Below, in pieces: positions 8,256 through 16,769 of a stretch of DNA of 41,894 nt (positions are counted from its first letter, which is position 1; the number at the start of each line of letters is the position of its first letter). Position numbers and translations under genes: made by a program. The stretch is from a bacterium (lineage in GTDB: Bacteria; Ratteibacteria; UBA8468; B48-G9; DSTR01): positions 1 to 41,894 of the forward strand of contig JAKPFT010000068.1 of the NCBI GenBank assembly GCA_029551285.1, given 5' to 3'. The notes under the pieces were generated by a model, which ran no database searches, was not told the DNA's origin, and saw only the letters and a program-made list of their open reading frames with translations.

Positions 8256-10356
8256 CTTTCTTCAGCAGCAAGGAGAGTGGTTTGCGGCTGGCTTTTTTGA
8301 AAAAGAGCAGGCTTCACCTTTCCGACGGATAAGCCTGGCCATCAGACGGCAACTGGAAAAGGCTTTTCTGCCTGAGTACAACGGCCAGGAAATTTACCCC
8401 AGCGGTGTAAACACTTTCTGGAGGACTAAAAACAACATTCTTACCTTTCACTATGCTTACACACTTTCTTACGACCGCAACCGTCTTGCCGCCTTGATTG
8501 AGACAGCCACTTCCTGCGTGGAGCGAAACCAGTGGCTCAGCCTTCGGCAGGCCCTTGATGCTTATCCCATGTATTCCCACCAGTTGATTTCACCAGCATA
8601 CACGGTGGGTGGTCGCGGCTGGACCCATTCCATCCCGGATTACGGAACCGTACTCAGACAGGGGCTGGCCAGTTACCACGGACAACTGAAACTCATTTCC
8701 CGGCAGTGGCCCGATAACTCAGCCCGTCAGGACCTAACGGCGGGTCTGGATGATGTCCTGAAGGGAATAAAATGCCTCCATTTCCGCCTCAATCAAAAAC
8801 TCCCGAGAAATTCACCCCTGGCCCGGGATTTCCAGATTGTCCCCTGGCGTCCTGCGAGAAGTTTCCGGCAGGCTCTGCTGGCCACTAACTTCATTTTCTA
8901 CCTGGACGGGTGTGACAGTCTGGGCCGGTTTGATGTAGAACTTGGCCCCTATTGCGAGCAGGACCTGAAGGCCGGCCTTATTACGGAGAAAGAAGCCGTT
9001 GCCTGGGTCGCTGCCCTCTGGAAAAACTTTGACGCTAACTCCGGATGGAACGTGGCCCTGGGCGGTACATTGCCTGACCAGCGAGCAGCCTACAACCGGC
9101 TAACCATGGTCTGTTTGAAGGCTATCAGAAAAATGAGAAGACCAAACTTAGCCCTCCGCGTCAGGAAGGATATGCCGGAAAAGTACTTCAACCAGGCGCT
9201 TGCGGCTATAGCCAGCGGATGCGGTCAGCCGGCCTTTTACCATGAGGAGGCTTATCTGCAGGCACTGCAGGAAAACCATCTCAACATCAATTTTAAGGAC
9301 CTGAGCCACTACGCCTTTGGGGGTTGTACGGAAACGATGATGCACGGTATGTCCAATGTTGGTTCTCTTGATGGCGGCCTAAACCTGCCAGGCATTATGA
9401 GTAAAACGCTGCAACGATGCCTGCCCGGGGCCACTTCCTTTAAAGAAATACTGGAGGCACTTAAACAGGATATCAGTCAGAATGTTTCCCACCTCACCAC
9501 CCAGGTCAATCATGACCAGGAACAGAAGGCAAAGTATCGTCCGCAACCCATCCGCACGCTTTTGGTCAGGGATTGCCTGACCGCTGGCCGGGAATTCAAC
9601 CAGGGCGGCGCCCGTTACAACTGGAGCGTGATTAACGTTGGTGGTCTGGCTAATGTAGCCGACTCTTTAGCCGCACTGAAAAAACTAATTTTTGAGGAAA
9701 AAGTTATTTCCCCGGCCAGGTTTCACCAGGCCCTGACCGATAATTTCCAGGGATGGGCTCAGTTGCTGAAGGAAATAAAGCGCTGTCCCAGGTACGGCAA
9801 TGATGAAGACCAGGCAGATTCCCTGGCCTGCGAGATAGCCAGCCATGTTTTCCGGGAACTGACCCGGTACGCCTGCTGGCGGGGTGGACGGTTCCTGCCT
9901 GGCTGCCTGATGTTCGTTACCTACGTGGGTGCCGGCGAGAATGTCCCAGCAACACCTGATGGCCGCCTGAAGGACCAGCCGATTGCTGATTCTATCGGGC
10001 CCTATTTTGGTCGGGAAAAGAAAGGTCCGACCGCTATGTTGAAATCCGTGGCTAAATTAAACCAGAAGATGGCTGCCGGTACCCTGGTGTTAAACATCAG
10101 GCTGGCGGCAAGTTTCTTCTCCACTGCGACAGGCCGCCAGGCAGTCAAGAACCTCATCAGGACCTACTTTTCTCTCGGCGGCATGCAGGTCCAGGTAACC
10201 GTAGTTGACCAGGCCATCCTGAAAGAGGCTATGAAAAATCCTGAAAAGTATCAGGACTTAATTGTCCGGGTGGGCGGTTACTCTGAGTATTTCACCCGGC
10301 TGGACCGTGCTCTTCAGGAAACAATTGCGGCCAGAACAGAGTACAGCTGCCCATGA
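8230..10356 (+). CDS. Glycyl radical enzyme (PFL-like superfamily), single active-site Cys
   Basis: A 708-residue glycyl radical enzyme. Recognisable family pieces in order: GWTHSIPDYGTVL (~129-141), DSLGRFDVELGPY, the Cys loop FGGCTE with Cys366, SNVGSLDGGLNLP, the GARYNW and GPTAMLKSVAKL strands, and the C-terminal radical loop RVGGYSEYF with Gly683, 25 residues from the end. The Cys loop holds one Cys, not the Cys-Cys pair of true pyruvate formate-lyase, so a lyase, dehydratase or decarboxylase activity on another substrate is more likely (known for the family; substrate not assignable). It is shorter at the N-terminus than most 780-850-residue members. It overlaps the FAH gene upstream by 26 bases and the mini-GRE gene downstream by 4 (ATGA). 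Such enzymes need anaerobic activation, supplied by the activase at 11123. Confidence 0.9.
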   Translation: MNKNWIDPDFLQQQGEWFAAGFFEKEQASPFRRISLAIRRQLEKAFLPEYNGQEIYPSGVNTFWRTKNNILTFHYAYTLSYDRNRLAALIETATSCVERNQWLSLRQALDAYPMYSHQLISPAYTVGGRGWTHSIPDYGTVLRQGLASYHGQLKLISRQWPDNSARQDLTAGLDDVLKGIKCLHFRLNQKLPRNSPLARDFQIVPWRPARSFRQALLATNFIFYLDGCDSLGRFDVELGPYCEQDLKAGLITEKEAVAWVAALWKNFDANSGWNVALGGTLPDQRAAYNRLTMVCLKAIRKMRRPNLALRVRKDMPEKYFNQALAAIASGCGQPAFYHEEAYLQALQENHLNINFKDLSHYAFGGCTETMMHGMSNVGSLDGGLNLPGIMSKTLQRCLPGATSFKEILEALKQDISQNVSHLTTQVNHDQEQKAKYRPQPIRTLLVRDCLTAGREFNQGGARYNWSVINVGGLANVADSLAALKKLIFEEKVISPARFHQALTDNFQGWAQLLKEIKRCPRYGNDEDQADSLACEIASHVFRELTRYACWRGGRFLPGCLMFVTYVGAGENVPATPDGRLKDQPIADSIGPYFGREKKGPTAMLKSVAKLNQKMAAGTLVLNIRLAASFFSTATGRQAVKNLIRTYFSLGGMQVQVTVVDQAILKEAMKNPEKYQDLIVRVGGYSEYFTRLDRALQETIAARTEYSCP

Positions 10357-11108
10357 CTGAACGACTGGCACGGCTCAAAGAGAGTGTCATGGCCAGACAC
10401 GGTTCTTTCCTTCCTGACCAGAACCCCTTTCTCAGGGATGTCGCCCTCTGGCGTGCCTGGAAAGACGGGCTTTCCGTGGTCCAGATAAAGGCCTGCTGGC
10501 TCAAGGAACTGGTGGAAATCGCACCCGTAGCCATCTATCCCGGCTGGTCTTTGGTCGGAGAACATCTGCCTGGACTTCAGTTCGGTTTTCAATCAAAGAA
10601 GACCAGCCGAAAGGCCTCCCGCTACCTCAGAAAACTCGGGTTGCCTGCAACGGTAGTTAGAGAGGTCAGAGACTGCGTTTGCCGGTGGCTGAATGGTTTT
10701 CCCCTTTACGCGGTGGGAGAACTTGACCTGGAAAAAAGCAGGGGCGGTGGAGGCTGGGGTCAGGGCCGGGACCAGAAAGGGGTGACGGCGATGCTTAACT
10801 CCCTGGCCAGGCTTCCCCACCATCGGGCTGCTGGTGCTTCCGCCGCCATCATTGACCTTGACCCCAAGTTTCTCCACGGTCTGGAAGGGCTGGAAAGACT
10901 GGTGGCTTTGCTTCAGGCTTCAGTCAGGATGGGCGTGGGGCAACTTCAACTGAATGTAGTAACCGCGGAGAGACTCCGCCAGGCCCAGCAGGACCCGGAG
11001 CATCACGGTAACATTGCGGTTCGGGTTGCCGGCTATTCCCAGATGTTTAAATTAATTGATAAACCCATGCAGAACCACATCATCGCCAGAACCAAACACC
11101 AGAGTTAA
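10353..11108 (+). CDS. Mini glycyl-radical protein lacking the Cys barrel core
   Basis: A 251-residue protein. Its C-terminal ~125 residues align clearly with the end of the neighbouring GRE: KGVTAMLNSLARL corresponds to KGPTAMLKSVAKL, and a complete radical loop RVAGYSQMF follows, with Gly227, 24 residues from the end. The N-terminal ~100 residues resemble the N-terminal cap of GREs (VALWRAW...VAIYPGWSLVGEH). The central ~450 residues of a GRE, including the GCTE Cys loop, are absent, so it cannot be a stand-alone GRE. It is longer than YfiD/GrcA-type spare-part proteins (about 127 residues) and differs from them by the N-terminal part. The frame is intact, it overlaps the GRE gene by 4 bases, and it sits 14 bases before the activase gene, all of which argue for a kept function. 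I infer a partner subunit or replaceable radical carrier of the 8230 enzyme; a fixed deletion paralogue is the alternative. Confidence 0.8.
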   Translation: MTERLARLKESVMARHGSFLPDQNPFLRDVALWRAWKDGLSVVQIKACWLKELVEIAPVAIYPGWSLVGEHLPGLQFGFQSKKTSRKASRYLRKLGLPATVVREVRDCVCRWLNGFPLYAVGELDLEKSRGGGGWGQGRDQKGVTAMLNSLARLPHHRAAGASAAIIDLDPKFLHGLEGLERLVALLQASVRMGVGQLQLNVVTAERLRQAQQDPEHHGNIAVRVAGYSQMFKLIDKPMQNHIIARTKHQS

Positions 11109-11122
11109 ACCTCTCCCTTCCC

Positions 11123-12052
11123 ATGAAAACGAAAATCACTTCTAAGGAACTGGTGGCGCCGGTCTTCAACATCCAGCGCTTCTGCATTCATGACGGACCC
11201 GGGATAAGAACCACAGTTTTTCTCAAAGGTTGTAACCTGGCCTGCTACTGGTGTCACAATCCAGAGTCCAGACAGGCTGAGCCTCAGTTAATGTTTTACA
11301 CTGACCGATGTCTTGGGTGCGCTGCCTGCGTGGCTGTCTGCCGGACAGGTGCCAGAAGAAAAGATGGCTCCAGAATAGTCTTTTCCCCAGAAGTCTGCCA
11401 GAGTTGTTTTGCCTGCGTGGCTGCCTGCCCGACCGGAGCGTTAGAAAGGTGCGGCCAGCAGATGACTGTCGCTGAAGTTTTTGAGGAAGTGGTCCGGGAC
11501 AAACCCTTCTATGAAACTTCCGGTGGCGGGGTGACTGTTTCCGGGGGAGAACCCCTGCTTTACCCGGACTTTGTCCGGTCTCTTTTCCTTTGCCTGAAAC
11601 AGGAAAAAATTACCACAGCCATAGAAACAGCCGGAGCCGTAAGTTGGAAAAACATCAAGACAGTTCTTCCCGTGACCGACCTTTTTCTTTATGACCTGAA
11701 GTCAGCCGGCGAAAAACTTTTTCGGAAGGCGACCGGCGGCCAGCTTCACCTGGTCCTGGAAAACCTGACTGAACTGTTAGATGCACGCACCAGGCTGATC
11801 ATCCGCATCCCGGTGGTACCCGGTTTCAATGATTCGCCGTCGCAGCGGGACCTGATGGTCAAGCTTCTGAAGAAACTTCCCGGCAGGTTTGCCGTGGAAC
11901 CGTTAAAGTACCACCAGATGGCTCAGGGAAAATATCGGGCGCTCTCTCTCCCGGCTCCCCGGCAGGAAATTTCAGCCCGACAGGCTGAAGCCGCTTACCG
12001 AGAAACAGTCGCGGCCTTCAGAAAGGCTGGCCTTCCCGTGCTGTCTGTGTAA
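11123..12052 (+). CDS. Glycyl-radical-enzyme activating protein (radical SAM activase)
   Basis: A 309-residue radical SAM enzyme that would make the glycyl radical on its GRE partner using S-adenosylmethionine and a reduced [4Fe-4S] cluster. The N-terminus has the activase signature FCIHDGPGIRTTVFLKGC, with the cluster motif C37-x3-C41-x2-C44. A two-cluster ferredoxin insert follows, with C-x2-C-x2-C-x3-C twice (CLGCAACVAVC and CQSCFACVAAC), as in activases of GREs other than classical PFL. GGGVTVSGGEPLL is the SAM-binding GGE region. It is the last gene of the operon, 14 bases after the mini-GRE. The ATG is preceded by TTCCC with no ribosome site. Both the GRE and the mini-GRE could be substrates, since both carry RVxGYxxxF loops. 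The reductant would be a flavodoxin or ferredoxin; a flavodoxin gene lies at 36622, but a link is speculative. Confidence 0.93.
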   Translation: MKTKITSKELVAPVFNIQRFCIHDGPGIRTTVFLKGCNLACYWCHNPESRQAEPQLMFYTDRCLGCAACVAVCRTGARRKDGSRIVFSPEVCQSCFACVAACPTGALERCGQQMTVAEVFEEVVRDKPFYETSGGGVTVSGGEPLLYPDFVRSLFLCLKQEKITTAIETAGAVSWKNIKTVLPVTDLFLYDLKSAGEKLFRKATGGQLHLVLENLTELLDARTRLIIRIPVVPGFNDSPSQRDLMVKLLKKLPGRFAVEPLKYHQMAQGKYRALSLPAPRQEISARQAEAAYRETVAAFRKAGLPVLSV

Positions 12053-12061
12053 ATCCTATCT

Positions 12062-12712
12062 TTACTCAGCCTCAATGGTTAGAATTCGGTATTCGTGCCC
12101 GTTAATCCGGTAAGGACTGCTGATACGGAAAAGGCCGTTTTCAAAAACTGTTTCTACCGGCTGACCTGTTTCCAGGTCATAAATCTTTTTCACCTCAGGG
12201 ATGGTCCTGCTACCCAGGAGTCTGGTCGCGTCAAAGGTGGTGTTAGCCAGGTACTGGTCCTGCTTTAAGGTGTTGAGAAAGACCACCACCGCCGCCTTTC
12301 TTTTTGCATTCTGATAAACGGAGGCGCAGATTCCTTTCCCGGAAGGCTGAACCATCTGTCCGGTCTGCCAGTATCCGGCAAAAAGGCAGTTAGCCGTATC
12401 AGCGTAGTCAAGCAAAAACTGCAATCGCCGCTTTATTTCTTCGCTGAAACGGGGAATATCGTGCACCAGGCAGATACCATCCACGCTCCGCTTGATTTTC
12501 CTGTCCAGTTCCGGGTCCTTCTTGCTTTCGTAACCGCGGAACCAGGGATAAGGAATCAAACAGGTGCTTTTGGTTCTGGTCATTGACCGGAACTCATCCA
12601 GGCCCATTGCTCCAGTGCCGTAATATCCTCGGCATCGGCATACCAGTCGTTCTCCACCATCCAGAAAACCTGGTTCCAGGGAATATCCACATGCATATTC
12701 ATAATCCAGCAC
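12062..12712 (-). pseudogene. C-terminal piece of frameshifted DUF6067 gene
   Basis: This reading frame carries the missing C-terminus of the DUF6067 protein encoded at 12580-15585. From about 12606 downward, GLDEFRSMTRTK aligns with GVDVFRALVKTK of the 23936 paralogue, and the end (YDLETGQPVET..., GHEYRILTIEAE) matches the paralogue's closing (KEHDFRILIVE). The part from 12607 to 12712 overlaps the upstream gene in another frame and is probably open by chance. A start at 12712 has no support. The likely cause is loss of one G from the GGG at 12603-12605 (minus strand). Restoring one base would join the two frames into one protein of about 1175 residues. It could be a real mutation or a sequence error. 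Confidence 0.75.
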
Positions 12713-15585
12713 GGGGGCCGCATCAGTTCCCAGCCCATGACATTAAGCCTTTTGCACAGTTGGCGCCGGTAAATGAGGTTCCACTTCTCATCCATCCGCT
12801 GCAATTCCTCATCGTACTCCCGCACCGTTCCGATAGATGAGTTATCCCACCAGGTACCGTTGACCCCGCACTTTTCCACCAGCAACTTGTGATACCAGAC
12901 AAAATTGTCGGTCTGGCTCTGCGTCCAGTTAACCCCGGTCGGCGTAAGCTGTTCATCTGTAGTCCACTGAATGGTTCCCTGGTAGTTCCAGCGGCCAGCA
13001 TCGGTAGCCGCATTACGATTTGCCTTCCAGTTGCTTCGGCCCAGCCATTCTCCCCCAAAAGTCTTGAACTCTTCCGGTCCCATGCCAGTCATCCAGGTAG
13101 AACCGTAGAGAGCAATTCTGGCCCCTTCCTGAATCTGTTTCACATAGTGGCCAATCCACCACTTATACTCCTGTCCTTCCTTCTGGTCTCTTGGACCGTA
13201 CAGCAGAAATCTTCTCAGGGCTTGGAAGTCTTCTTCCCGGTGTAAAGCATAACCATCCACCGAATCTCCCCAGTAGCGGTAACCCCGGGTATCGTGAGCC
13301 ATGAAGTTCTCGGAAAGCCTTGTCCGGTACCGGGAGTCATTGGGTTTTACCGGCGCGGCCTGGAAGGCAAACTGCAGTTTTCGTGCGCCGGAAACAGATA
13401 CTGGGCCGGCCAGCAACCTCACCCTGACCCTGACACTGCGGTCAGCCAGTCTTTCCACCAGCAGCATCGGTTGCTCGTCCTTTAACTCCCAGTTAGCATC
13501 GCTCCAGGCAAAAAACCACAGTCCCCTGTCTCCATTACCAACATAAGTAATCGGCACAAAAGATTTCCAGTCCTTGGTTTTCCTCTTGTATTTCAACAAA
13601 GATGTGCTCTGAAAGTGAACCCCTGTTTTCTCCGGGATAGCGCCAAAATAGTTTCCGTAGCGGCCATCTCCCATCCGCTGCACATACAGGGTATCCACCG
13701 GAAACGGCGGATTCCACCGGTCGCCGGCCGCGTCTCTCAATTGAATTACCAGGTCAAGCGCGTCCAAATTCAGCGGCGTGCGGGGACGCAGGAGTAGCTG
13801 CACCTGGTACCAGCCGTCATACTCAACCACAGCCATGACCTCAGCGGTTAAATCCTGTCCTTCCATAACCCCCTGGCAAATAGCCTGATGTTTAGCGCCG
13901 GCGATGGTGGCCTGGCCTGGTTTTAAGGTGACAGTTTTTCCGGCCTGGCTCAATTCTAACCTTATCGGTGCAGCCAGCAGCGGCTCTATCCGACCAAGGT
14001 TTCCCGTAGGTGGCGCGGCGCTTATTTGCTCCGGCAATCCTCCGCCGCCAACAGAATAGGTCCTTCCCCAGACAGAAACATTATTGCCCTTGACCTCCAC
14101 CGGAGAAAAGGGAGGAATTACCTCGTCACTCAAACCAATAGTGTTTCGCTCCCACGGATAGTGCTTGCGCACAAAATCCGCTGTCTTCTCTGAAAGGACC
14201 TTCTTCCCGTCAGCATCTAACAGACGGATAATTCCCTGATACTCACCATCAGGAAGCTCCGGCAGTGAAAGCAGGGTTGAACCCGTCAGATTAGAGATTG
14301 TTCCAGTCCCCTGGGCCAGCGTCTCCCGGCCGCCCTTCTTTTTGACGGTCACCGAAAAACTCTTCGCTTCCAGGATAGACTGGGGCACACCGAAGAAATC
14401 AAGGTCAACCGCAACCTCGGCTTTATTGGAGTAAGGCAAATAGGCGAAACGGTACTCCCACTCTCCGCTTTGCGGCCGGCCAGCCAGCCACGGATTTAGA
14501 TATTTAACCCGAAAGTCTTCATCAAACTTAACAAAGGGTGACCGGTTCCGGTAAAGGGTGTAGGTCTTTCCTCCGTCCTTGTAGGTAGCCACGATCTCAA
14601 AATAGTTGCGTTTCTTTGCCTGCGGGTCAACGGGACTTACCGGCAGGTCCTTAGCCACCCAGTTCAGCGTCCTGGTCTCTCCCCGGGTAACACTGGCCGT
14701 CTGCTTGTTCTGATAAATTACCTTGCCCTCAGCGTTCTCCACGATAACTTCCACTTCCACCGTGACCGGCGTTTCCCTGACCCCGGTGACCGCCACGACC
14801 GTATTTAGCTGGCCAGCCATAACTTCGCCCAGGCGCTGAAACTGGAAAATCGGCGCACCACTATCAAAGGAAACTTCGGCAAAACGGTCCCAGGAAAGCC
14901 AGGCGGCATTAACCCAGCCAGCGAAGTAGATTCCACCGCAGAAGTCGGTCCTCACCAGTTGCACCACCAGACTGCGGCCTTCCAGTTTCGGTATCTTCAG
15001 TCTGGCAATCTCCACCGACATCTCCAGGTCCCAGTATTCCGGGCTGACGCTGCACTTCGTTTCCCCGCCAGTGGACCACAGCTCCTCTGTCCCCGGTGTT
15101 CCGTTGAAAAGATACTGGTCAATCATGGCCGCCTTGGGATTGACCATCATCTTGAAAAATCCTACTCCTGGTCTGGTAGCCTTATCCCGGTCAAAGGGAC
15201 ACAGTTGAATTTCCACATGGTCTTCAAAAAGGACTCCGATGTCGTCATCCTCTTTAACCCTGGCCACCGGATAAGTTCCCTTCGGATTGGGCGAGCGCAT
15301 CGCGAGATAAAGGTAAGTATCGTCGTAACCAAGGTACCAGACTACCTGCTGAACTTCCGGGACCAAACTTTCCGTGGAACCTGGTCCGCCAGCGGAAAAA
15401 CCGGTGACGGCCGCGGCGGCGGCCCATTCACCTAACTGGATTTTCCCGTCAATGGTGGGTGGCCTGGAAAGTTTTGGCACCCGCAGCACTGGATAGTTAA
15501 ACTCCGCCGCTGTCGCGTAGTGACACAACAAACCTTCTGCCAGAACAGCCATAACCGCCACCCACAAATAATTTTTTCTGGTCAT
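12580..15585 (-). CDS. Secreted CBM9-like/DUF6067 protein, truncated by frameshift
   Basis: About 1001 residues remain of a protein related to that at 23936. The order is signal peptide (MTRKNYLWVAVMAVLAEGLL...), CBM9-like domain (PPTIDG...GEW, then YDDTYLYLAMRSP), beta-rich middle, and a DUF6067 domain with DRGLWFFAWSDANW, AAPVKP, TFGGEWLGRSNW and NGTWWDNSS. The WDN Asp is residue ~914. The frame stops at 12580 shortly after LEQWAW, where the homologues continue; the continuation lies in the other frame (12062-12712 entry). I chose ATG at 15585 because it follows AAGGAGAG and starts the signal peptide; in-frame codons farther upstream lack both. If the break is real, the barrel's last portion and C-terminal domain would be lost and the product is probably unstable. 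Convergent with the GRE operon, which ends 9 bases away. Confidence 0.82.
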   Translation of the reverse strand: MTRKNYLWVAVMAVLAEGLLCHYATAAEFNYPVLRVPKLSRPPTIDGKIQLGEWAAAAAVTGFSAGGPGSTESLVPEVQQVVWYLGYDDTYLYLAMRSPNPKGTYPVARVKEDDDIGVLFEDHVEIQLCPFDRDKATRPGVGFFKMMVNPKAAMIDQYLFNGTPGTEELWSTGGETKCSVSPEYWDLEMSVEIARLKIPKLEGRSLVVQLVRTDFCGGIYFAGWVNAAWLSWDRFAEVSFDSGAPIFQFQRLGEVMAGQLNTVVAVTGVRETPVTVEVEVIVENAEGKVIYQNKQTASVTRGETRTLNWVAKDLPVSPVDPQAKKRNYFEIVATYKDGGKTYTLYRNRSPFVKFDEDFRVKYLNPWLAGRPQSGEWEYRFAYLPYSNKAEVAVDLDFFGVPQSILEAKSFSVTVKKKGGRETLAQGTGTISNLTGSTLLSLPELPDGEYQGIIRLLDADGKKVLSEKTADFVRKHYPWERNTIGLSDEVIPPFSPVEVKGNNVSVWGRTYSVGGGGLPEQISAAPPTGNLGRIEPLLAAPIRLELSQAGKTVTLKPGQATIAGAKHQAICQGVMEGQDLTAEVMAVVEYDGWYQVQLLLRPRTPLNLDALDLVIQLRDAAGDRWNPPFPVDTLYVQRMGDGRYGNYFGAIPEKTGVHFQSTSLLKYKRKTKDWKSFVPITYVGNGDRGLWFFAWSDANWELKDEQPMLLVERLADRSVRVRVRLLAGPVSVSGARKLQFAFQAAPVKPNDSRYRTRLSENFMAHDTRGYRYWGDSVDGYALHREEDFQALRRFLLYGPRDQKEGQEYKWWIGHYVKQIQEGARIALYGSTWMTGMGPEEFKTFGGEWLGRSNWKANRNAATDAGRWNYQGTIQWTTDEQLTPTGVNWTQSQTDNFVWYHKLLVEKCGVNGTWWDNSSIGTVREYDEELQRMDEKWNLIYRRQLCKRLNVMGWELMRPPCWIMNMHVDIPWNQVFWMVENDWYADAEDITALEQWAWMSSGQ

Positions 15586-15704
15586 TTCTCTCCTTATGTA
15601 GTAATAGCCACATTTTTGCATTTTTAAGTGGGCCATCTTCAAACATAAACCGTAATAATTTTAACACATTTTCGCTTTTGCCCAGCGCCGGGGAGGTGGT
15701 TGTT

Positions 15705-15732
15705 TTCTCAGACCCTGAAAAACGGGTATAAT
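15705..15732 (+). promoter_or_regulatory. Candidate promoter of aldo/keto reductase gene
   Basis: A perfect TATAAT at 15727-15732 is preceded, after 16 bases, by TTCTCA (15705-15710), four of six matches to the -35 consensus. The -10 box ends 28 bases before the ATG at 15761. An AGGAGGT ribosome site precedes that ATG (~15750-15756). Confidence 0.45.
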
Positions 15733-15760
15733 ATTTTTAAGAAAATTGCAGGAGGTAAAC

Positions 15761-16765
15761 ATGCGATACGAAGAAATAGGACGGTCAGGGCTGAAAGCCT
15801 CTGTCATCGGCTTTGGTGCCTGGGCGATTGGTGGCTGGACCTGGGGAGGCGCTGACGAGGACCAGGCCATCAAAGCCATCCAGACTGCCCTGGATTATGG
15901 CATTAATTTTTTTGATACGGCGCCGGTGTATGGTTTTGGCCGTTCTGAAGAAACTCTGGGCAAAGCGCTGAAAGGGAAACGAGAGAAAGTTATCATTGCC
16001 ACCAAGTGCGGACTGGTCTGGGACCGAAAAGGTGGGGAACTTCACTTCCGCTCCACCGAGGAAACCATTACTGACAGCGGAAACATAGAGGTTTACAAGA
16101 ATCTTTCGCCCTCTTCCCTTCGGCTTGAGATTGAACAGAGTTTAAGAAGACTGGGCACTGACTACATTGACCTTTATCAGACCCACTGGCCTGATAAGTT
16201 GACACCCATTGAGGAAACTATGGCGGAACTTCTCCGGTTGAAGCAGGAGGGAAAAATCCGCGCCATCGGTGTTTCCAATGTTACCGTGGAGCAACTAAAC
16301 GCTTACCAAAAAGCAGGACCACTGGATAGTGACCAGGAAAAGTTCAGCCTGCTGGACCGGGAAGTCAGGAAGACCAACCTGGCCTGGTGCAGCCAGCACG
16401 GGGTTTCTTTTCTGGCTTATTCACCCTTAGCCCAGGGCTTGCTCACCGGGAAAATAAACCTTGACCGGGAGTTCCCGCCTGGTGACCTGCGGTCAAAAAA
16501 ACCCCGTTTTCTCCTGGAAAACCGGGCCAGAATTATCTCCTTCCTGGGAGAGATACAACCGGTGGCTGAAACTCACGGACTCACCTACGGGCAATTAGCC
16601 ATTGCCTGGGTCATTAATTCTGGCCGCCGCCTCCACGCTCTGGTCGGTGCCAGAAATCCCCAGCAGGTTATGGAAAACGTTGCGGCGGCCGATGTCCGTT
16701 TAACGGCCGACGAGATGGCCGCCATTGAAGAAGCCCTGGTCCGTTATGCGACCGGCATTATCTGA
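15761..16765 (+). CDS. Aldo/keto reductase
   Basis: A 334-residue NAD(P)H-dependent aldo/keto reductase of the bacterial sugar-aldehyde/general-stress type, a cytoplasmic (beta/alpha)8 barrel. The catalytic tetrad is visible as Asp52 and Tyr57 (FFDTAPVYGFGRSEE), Lys82 (IATKCGL) and His142 (YQTHWPD). The cofactor-end motifs AYSPLAQGLLTGK and LVGARNPQQVMEN are also present. The ATG at 15761 follows a clear GGAGGT site; an in-frame TTG 15 bases upstream overlaps that site and is rejected. Single gene with its own promoter; the next gene (minus strand) ends 4 bases beyond its stop. The reaction is probably reduction of a sugar or other carbonyl compound; the substrate is not readable from sequence. 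Confidence 0.93.
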   Translation: MRYEEIGRSGLKASVIGFGAWAIGGWTWGGADEDQAIKAIQTALDYGINFFDTAPVYGFGRSEETLGKALKGKREKVIIATKCGLVWDRKGGELHFRSTEETITDSGNIEVYKNLSPSSLRLEIEQSLRRLGTDYIDLYQTHWPDKLTPIEETMAELLRLKQEGKIRAIGVSNVTVEQLNAYQKAGPLDSDQEKFSLLDREVRKTNLAWCSQHGVSFLAYSPLAQGLLTGKINLDREFPPGDLRSKKPRFLLENRARIISFLGEIQPVAETHGLTYGQLAIAWVINSGRRLHALVGARNPQQVMENVAAADVRLTADEMAAIEEALVRYATGII

Positions 16766-16769
16766 AAAC

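Noticed and set aside
8230-10356. Pyruvate formate-lyase (pflB)
   Set aside because: Only one Cys in the active loop (GGCTE); PFL needs Cys-Cys.
12595-12615. Programmed -1 ribosomal frameshift in the DUF6067 gene
   Set aside because: No slippery heptamer or obvious downstream structure; other paralogues are encoded in one frame.
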